A stretch of DNA of 64,000 nucleotides from NCBI GenBank assembly GCA_028023455.1, contig JAQFVV010000050.1:1170411-1234410 (forward strand). Direction: 5' to 3'. This document shows positions 59,063 to 64,000 of the stretch, one piece after another. The position numbers and the translations under genes were made by a program. This stretch comes from Epiperipatus broadwayi (lineage: Eukaryota; Onychophora; Udeonychophora; Euonychophora; Peripatidae). The first letter of the stretch is position 1. Every line of letters starts with the position of its first letter. A model generated the notes under the pieces. The model did no database searches and was not told the DNA's origin. It saw nothing but the letters and a program-made list of their open reading frames with translations.

Positions 59063-59295
59063 GTACAGTATGATGTTAAGCGTAAGGTAAAGGAAGCTTA
59101 CTTCATAGCAGAGGACTCCTTCACCATTAATCATAAAGAGGCATGTTTTGTTATATCAAAAACATGGTCTAATTGACTCATTTGCATAGAGTTTACATAT
59201 TATAGAATGATTTCAATGAACGAGTCAGAACTGGCTATGATTATGAGAAGTACAGTTTCTCAAAAGTGCTCAGCCATTTTAATTAACTAATTGAT
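59063..59295 (+). pseudogene. Penelope-like element C-terminal relic with 3' tail
   Basis: YDVKRKVKEAYFIAEDSFTI followed by NHKEACFVISKTWSN and a stop (about 59068-59174) matches the C-terminus of the 47.3 kb copy (HDLKRKIKEALFIS ... AINRKDTCF). The tail after the stop has TTTGCATAGA, GGCTATGATTATGAGAAG and CTCAAAAGTGCTCAGCC, the words shared by the other copies. Only about 35 codons remain. Confidence 0.78.
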
Positions 59296-60710
59296 ATTAA
59301 TTATACAGCTTTACGTTACAAGTGTGATAGCACTATTTAATATTATCATAATTTGGACAAGTGTAAAGTTATAAATCTACAAGTTATTACTTAGTATATA
59401 GTATTATAGATTCATTAATTATATATATTTTATGTTTATATTCTAAATTAAAAAAAAAAAAAAATCCCGATCGTTATAGTAAATCAAAGTAGTGGGTACA
59501 AATTGATGATGATCGCTATTATGAAATATCACTAAGTAGCCAATTGCTAAGTGAGCTTTAGGTGTATTTCTATTTAAAATTATTTCCTGAACCAAAAAAT
59601 TATTTTTGTTCCAGCTAAATAATATTATTCTGGAATTATTTTTATATTATGGGAAAGTAACCATCACTCATTTTAATCATGCTACATAGTAGTTATGCGA
59701 TTGATTAATTATGACTTTATTTATAAACCAAATAGTTCTTACAATACTTACAATTGCATCGTTTGAAAAATCCTTTCAATTGCAGAAACATTTTTGAAAC
59801 AAAATATCTAAGTCAGCTTCAGCTATTGAATAAGTTGCAATGCATGTAAAATATCTGATGAATTTTTCATTTAGAAAGGTAAGGGTTAACTTTGTTTCAT
59901 CTTGCAGCTTGTCTACTTTTTCCATCAACTTTTTTTTTTCATGAGGCCATGTCATCTTACATTTGACATCAATATTTTTAATGTCTGCCAATTTACATAA
60001 TTTATAGGTGCATATAAATAGGACTATCACTATGCTCAGGGAGACTGGCAACAGCTTAGAATGCAAGGGATTTGGGGGAACTAAGGTGACAAAACATTAA
60101 AAAAGTATTAAGAAAAAATTAAAAAACTTAAAGGTCGTAAAAGAACACCGTGTTTGGTAATGTTAATGATAACAATTTATTAAGGATTTATTTTTCAAGT
60201 AAAATGATTATTTATAACAATGATGTAGTAGGATAAAAAGTTGAATAGCCAGGCAATAGGCCAAACAAATTTCTGAAAGTTACTGACCATGGTACAAGAT
60301 AGATTCATACCATTTGGAATATATCAACAATGTTTTCATTGGGAAGAAATTCATATGATTAAAGTTCATTTGATGTGATAGTATCATAAATTATGATCAT
60401 CTTAAAAGTAAAAGCAAGAGACAAAAATTATGTGCGCTGATCAGCCTTGAATTAGGCCTAGGCCTATATACAAGGGCAATTAACATTCACTTATAATTTA
60501 CATTGACAACAGTAGTCAGCAATTATAAAAAATCACATCATTTACTGCTCAGAAATTCATATGAAATTACTGGATATAACGGACATTGTACATGACCCAT
60601 GGAATCTTGGGCTCGATAGACTAATGCAAGGACATGTTTTAAAATTCAGGAAGTCTACTAAACATTACATGAGCACCGTTCTTTATACTTATACAGGCTG
60701 TTAATACAAT
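59296..60710. other. AT-rich DNA without genes
   Basis: A 96-codon minus-strand frame at 59776-60066 has some protein-like sequence (KCKMTWPHEKKKLMEKVDKL) but no family match and is left unassigned. GGCCTAGGCC at 60455-60464 is a perfect palindrome. No structure otherwise. Confidence 0.4.
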
Positions 60711-60905
60711 GACACAACTCTCCATACAGTAGCACCATTTTGTGCTGGAGTATTGAATTACATCAGAAGATCTATGTGCAATGCTCTCATATCCAAAGCT
60801 CCGCACTGACGAAAGCTACAAACTAAAAACTATTCTGGAGAGTTTTGTCTCTGTGCAATTCAAAAAGTCACAGCTTAGTTTTTAATTAAAAGTTTATACT
60901 TGATA
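60711..60905 (+). mobile_element. Palindromic-family repeat with decayed hammerhead-like core (copy E)
   Basis: ACAACTCTCCATACAGTAGC at 60714 and GGAGAGTTTTGTCTCTGTGC at 60837 are the inverted termini seen at 272-434. The interior holds GATCTATGTGCAATGCTCTC, shared with 18830-18850, then CTGACGA (60806) with AAAA in place of GAAA. The catalytic core is lost. Confidence 0.6.
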
Positions 60906-62569
60906 AAACGATCAAGTGCTAAACATCAGTAAGATATCCCTGTATACATATAAAGACGCATAGGGTTACACTTACAAATAGCAAAACTAGGACGTTGTGC
61001 TTGCACATTCATAAACACACACATGTAAATTATAGCATATGCATACTGTTCATCTTAAGGTAATCATATAGGTGAAGCTGAAACAATAAGGGGGGAGGGA
61101 ATAATTCTTTTAATGAGTTTACTTATTTTTTTCTTTTGAATTTACTGTAGATAATTTTTTTTTTTTTTTTAGAAAATAGAATTTTCTATAGATAAACGTA
61201 AGAGCTATTTTGTGATTCGTCCAAGCAGAAGTGATCGGTATTTCTAGGGAACAATATACAGTAATGATTGTCAAAATTCAAGTCTGGACTTTAAATTAGT
61301 CAAAAGACTGGAAAAGATTATCAAAAGGAAATGATCGGAAAAATCAGTTTCCTTCTTGGACTTCTTAATAACTAAAGCTCAAATTGCGTTTTTTTAAAAA
61401 AGACACAGCGTTTTGCATTGGAATACAGTAGCAGATCACCTGCTCTGTGACACTAATCAATTACAGCAGACATTAATATTATTTTTCCTTCACTGGTTTT
61501 AAATAATGAAATAAAATATTTTATATACTTGTACAATTATCTTATATATATATAATGTCTTTTCAATATTGTGACACAAACACCAATCTCAACTCAACGC
61601 CTTTTATTCTATTTGTTTACATCAATTAATTTGAAAATTAAAACTGCTGCCTATATGGTTTTATGTTTCGTAACACCAGAAGCTAAAGAACTGAATTGTG
61701 ACTTATGGACTTTTATTTACTGAATATTTTTAAACTACGCTGGGCAAAGTGGTCAAATAATCCTATGCTTTGGAAGTCATGTGATATTTATGCCCTGAAC
61801 TGAAATCATATCCATAGATCTTTAACCTATCACTCTACAACTGCATTAAACCATGCTAGGCAAAATAGTGAGAGAGCTGTAAAAACACTTCAGCCCTTAT
61901 GTTTGCCATTAGTGTCACTATACTAAACTATTCAGAGTGAAGTTGTCGTATAGTTAGATGGTTAAGAGGTCGTATGACGTTTAAGCACCGTAAGAAATAT
62001 AAATTGTTATCCATAGATTTTCAGTTCTTGATTGTCTTCCACTCACCTCAGCGCTAAAGTATATAGGTAATAGCAATTTAAAAATTAAAAATTCATTTTA
62101 AATGTCCCCATAATCTAAGATCTTAATAACATCAATTTTGGCAATTCTGAAAATAGAACACAGTTCTTTTTTAAGAGATCAAATCATTAATTTGTTTTTG
62201 AGAAGTAAAAATTATATGCTGAATCTGGTTTAATATTTAGCACAAGTACTATTGTCATTTTGTAAAAAAAAACATATATAATAATTCCTGTGATTGTGAA
62301 ACTTAGTTTATCCACAAAACTCACCACATATTTAATAAGAATTTAAAAAAGATAAATTTGTTAATGAAGTGCATAAACAAAAAAACATGTTTCAGAAAAT
62401 AGTAATGATTTGGGTGTTAAGACATTTTTTTAAAAGTAGTAGATAATTTAGATATATCATCACATTTGTTAATGCAGTCTACCTTCTAAATGATCATCAT
62501 GAAATTTTCTGATTCTTTGTTGATAATAAAGATAATATTAGAATAGGATCCTAATGTACAAAGTATTAT
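60906..62569. other. AT-rich DNA without genes
   Basis: No reading frame of note. Near 61947 TAGTTAGATGGTTAAGAGG resembles a tRNA A box, but no B box or cloverleaf follows. A T15 run lies at 61156. The segment 61730-62060 is less AT-rich and may be an old SINE-like repeat. Confidence 0.4.
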
Positions 62570-63196
62570 AACTAATAGTAAAAATAAGTCATAGATCACG
62601 TGACTCTATTCTCTTAAGCTTGTAAGTTATAAACAGTGAGGATTGCTAATTCCTCAACAAGCTTTGTGATAAATACTTAGTCAGAGAAAGCATTTAAAAT
62701 ATCTCTGTCGGGAACTTCCCAAACCCCTGACCATGGTTTCGTGCTTTGGCATTCCTCAGAGAGGTGCCAGGGTAGGGTCAGACACTAGATCTAAAAATAC
62801 CAACCCAAAGACAGCATTTAACTAAAAGTTATCTATTGAGTGGAAAATCTGAAATTTTCAGATACCTACATGTCTTCAAACCCAGCTATCCAACTCAAAT
62901 AGCTATATGGGGCTGATAGATCTTCAGCCATACCATATTTTAGTAATCTTAGCAATATAACATTGCATAAGACTTAATGCAGAGACTATAAATAGTCAAA
63001 ATAAGAGTCATAGATCACATGACTCTATTCTCTTAAGCTTGTAAGTTATAAACAGTGAGGATTTCCAATTCCTAAACAAGCTTTGTGATAAATGCTTAGC
63101 CAGAGAAAGCATTTAAAATATCTCTGTCAGGAACCCCCCAAACTCCTGACCATGGTTTCATGCTTTGGCACTCCTCAGAGAGGTGCCAGGGTAGGT
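62570..63196 (-). mobile_element. Retrozyme-like element: direct repeats each holding a hammerhead ribozyme
   Basis: A direct repeat of about 205 bp (62570-62776 and 62988-63196; shared words TAGATCAC(G/A)TGACTCTATT, CTTAAGCTTGTAAGTTATAA, CATTTAAAATATCTCTGTC) brackets about 210 bp of single-copy interior. Each repeat holds a minus-strand hammerhead with all core bases, and the predicted cleavage sites are 419 bp apart. This is the plan of retrozymes: small non-autonomous retroelements whose transcripts self-cleave to monomers that can be circularised. The interior matches, diverged, the unit at 24.6-25.2 kb, so the family is dispersed. No coding capacity. The two repeats differ at several positions, so the insertion is not brand new. 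Confidence 0.8.
62715..62779 (-). ncRNA. Type-I hammerhead ribozyme 1 of the tandem pair
   Basis: Minus strand: CTGAGGA (62759-62753), stem II TGC/GCA with loop CAAA and an A-C base pair position, GAAA (62740-62737), stem III CC/GG around AT (62736-62731) plus the closing A-T, then C at 62729 as cleavage base; predicted cut between 62729 and 62728. Inner stem I is ACCTCT with AGGGGT, 6 bp with one G-U. An outer CCC/GGG helix can form past an internal loop. All invariant core residues are present; the A-C at the foot of stem II is the only blemish. Confidence 0.78.
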
Positions 63197-63197
63197 T
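63133..63197 (-). ncRNA. Type-I hammerhead ribozyme 2 of the tandem pair
   Basis: Minus strand: CTGAGGA (63178-63172), stem II GTGC/GCAT with loop CAAA (all four pairs form, the outer one G-U), GAAA, stem III CC/GG around AT, cleavage base C at 63148; predicted cut between 63148 and 63147. Inner stem I ACCTCT with AGGAGT has one C-A mismatch. Stem II is better here and stem I better in copy 1, so each copy keeps what the other lost. Confidence 0.75.
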
Positions 63198-63824
63198 GAG
63201 AAAGATTATTGGTGATGAATTAATGTAACTTTGTTTTATCACATGGACAAATTTACTAGCAATAATGCAATTACTCATGCCTATATAAAATACTTCACAA
63301 ACTGTGCCTGGAAATTCATAAACTCACTAACTTCATAAAAAATCAAGTTATTAGGTTTGATAAGAATGTTTTGTGTGTACTGCTTTAATGTAATAGCACT
63401 TGAATATGAACACAATCTTAAAAGTGAAAATATATACATTAACTAGATTGTTTAAATAGTAAATGCTGTTATAGTAAATGAGATATACTCCTGCTAATCA
63501 TTGAACTATACAGTAATACGGAGGCAGTGACTTTCACAGTCTGTTTTCTTTATATAGGTAGAAGATTGTCTCAAGAAACTTTAGCAACAATGTATTAAAA
63601 CAGAAAATGCAGATATAATCTTAAAATGATGTTTCAGAAATAGTAATATCAATATTTATATAACATATGATAAACAAAAAATGAAACAATACTCTAGATA
63701 ATTGTAAAATAGGAAACCAGATGTTTATACATTATATATGCAAAGAATAGTACATTAAATATATCTCATAAAGAGTCATAAATATTATAATCATCAATCA
63801 ACTGGAAGATAAAGATCTCTTAAA
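63198..63824. other. AT-rich spacer
   Basis: No gene or repeat recognised. Confidence 0.45.
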
Positions 63825-64000
63825 GCTTAATGCAGTCTCTCTGATATTTAGCCTCCCTTCTCCACATCACCCCAGTAAACTTCCTTATTTTATCTATCCA
63901 TCTCATATGCAGCCTCTTTCTAAGTCTTTTACAATCAGTTGGGATCCAGTTTAATATTTTAACTGATCATCTATTATCATTCTTCTAGCAATATAGCTAG
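63825..64000 (-). pseudogene. Non-LTR retrotransposon ORF2 3' end relic, cut by the window edge
   Basis: Minus strand, one frame reads KNDNR, stop, SVKILNWIPTDCKRLRKRLH then MRWIDKIRK and WRREAKYQRD. It aligns by eye with the tail at 52715-52965 (RRDDNR..VEILNWI....R.RKR....W.DKIR) and with the usual LINE tail RW.D.i.......w...A.dR..W. It continues beyond 64000. Confidence 0.7.

Noticed and set aside
61935-61990. tRNA-like A box TAGTTAGATGGTTAAGAGG
   Set aside because: No B box, anticodon stem or acceptor stem follows; at most an old SINE head.

Overview
The window is AT-rich (by eye about 70-75 %) animal intergenic DNA made almost entirely of transposable elements. No intact host gene, rRNA, tRNA or CRISPR array was found. 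Untranslated repeats, (AT)n/(GT)n microsatellites, Penelope-like retroelements, hAT and non-LTR relics and a Ty3/gypsy element together suggest an invertebrate metazoan. I could not place the species.

Layout. 1-2636: anonymous DNA with a palindromic miniature element. 2637-15745: a complete, young Ty3/gypsy retrotransposon with exceptionally long LTRs (about 3.55 kb each), intact gag and pol, a primer-binding site and a purine tract. 15746-25260: degenerate repeats, several hammerhead-like motifs and a relic coding region at 19.5-20.0 kb. 25374-26406: an internally deleted hAT transposon with a perfect 8-bp target duplication. 27.6-34.5 kb: a Penelope GIY-YIG endonuclease fragment, a non-LTR relic and two inverted-repeat families. 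35065-39127: a second LTR family with a decayed, lysine-rich, coiled-coil reading frame. 39.8-46.2 kb: repeat copies and empty AT-rich DNA. 46171-49420: another LTR-plus-leader of the second family, with a Penelope-like fragment with inverted ends nested in it. 49.4-64 kb: non-LTR and Penelope relics, a perfect-TIR miniature element, and near the end a tandem hammerhead ribozyme element.

The most interesting content is a set of type-I hammerhead ribozyme motifs (CUGANGA, stem II, GAAA, tiny stem III, UC, stem I) in short non-coding repeats. Two stand in tandem on the minus strand at 62.7 and 63.15 kb with cleavage sites 419 bp apart, the arrangement of a retrozyme that would yield a 419-nt RNA circle. 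One near-perfect motif sits in the centre of a 238-bp palindromic element at 55.6 kb. Others at 15.8, 18.9, 24.7 and 25.15 kb are decayed relatives. Four Penelope-like relics lie in the same window. Hammerhead ribozymes are known from Penelope-like elements and from metazoan retrozymes, so an autonomous Penelope partner may mobilise the small elements; that link is inference.

All positions, folds and family calls come from reading the sequence by eye. No alignment, database search or folding program was run.
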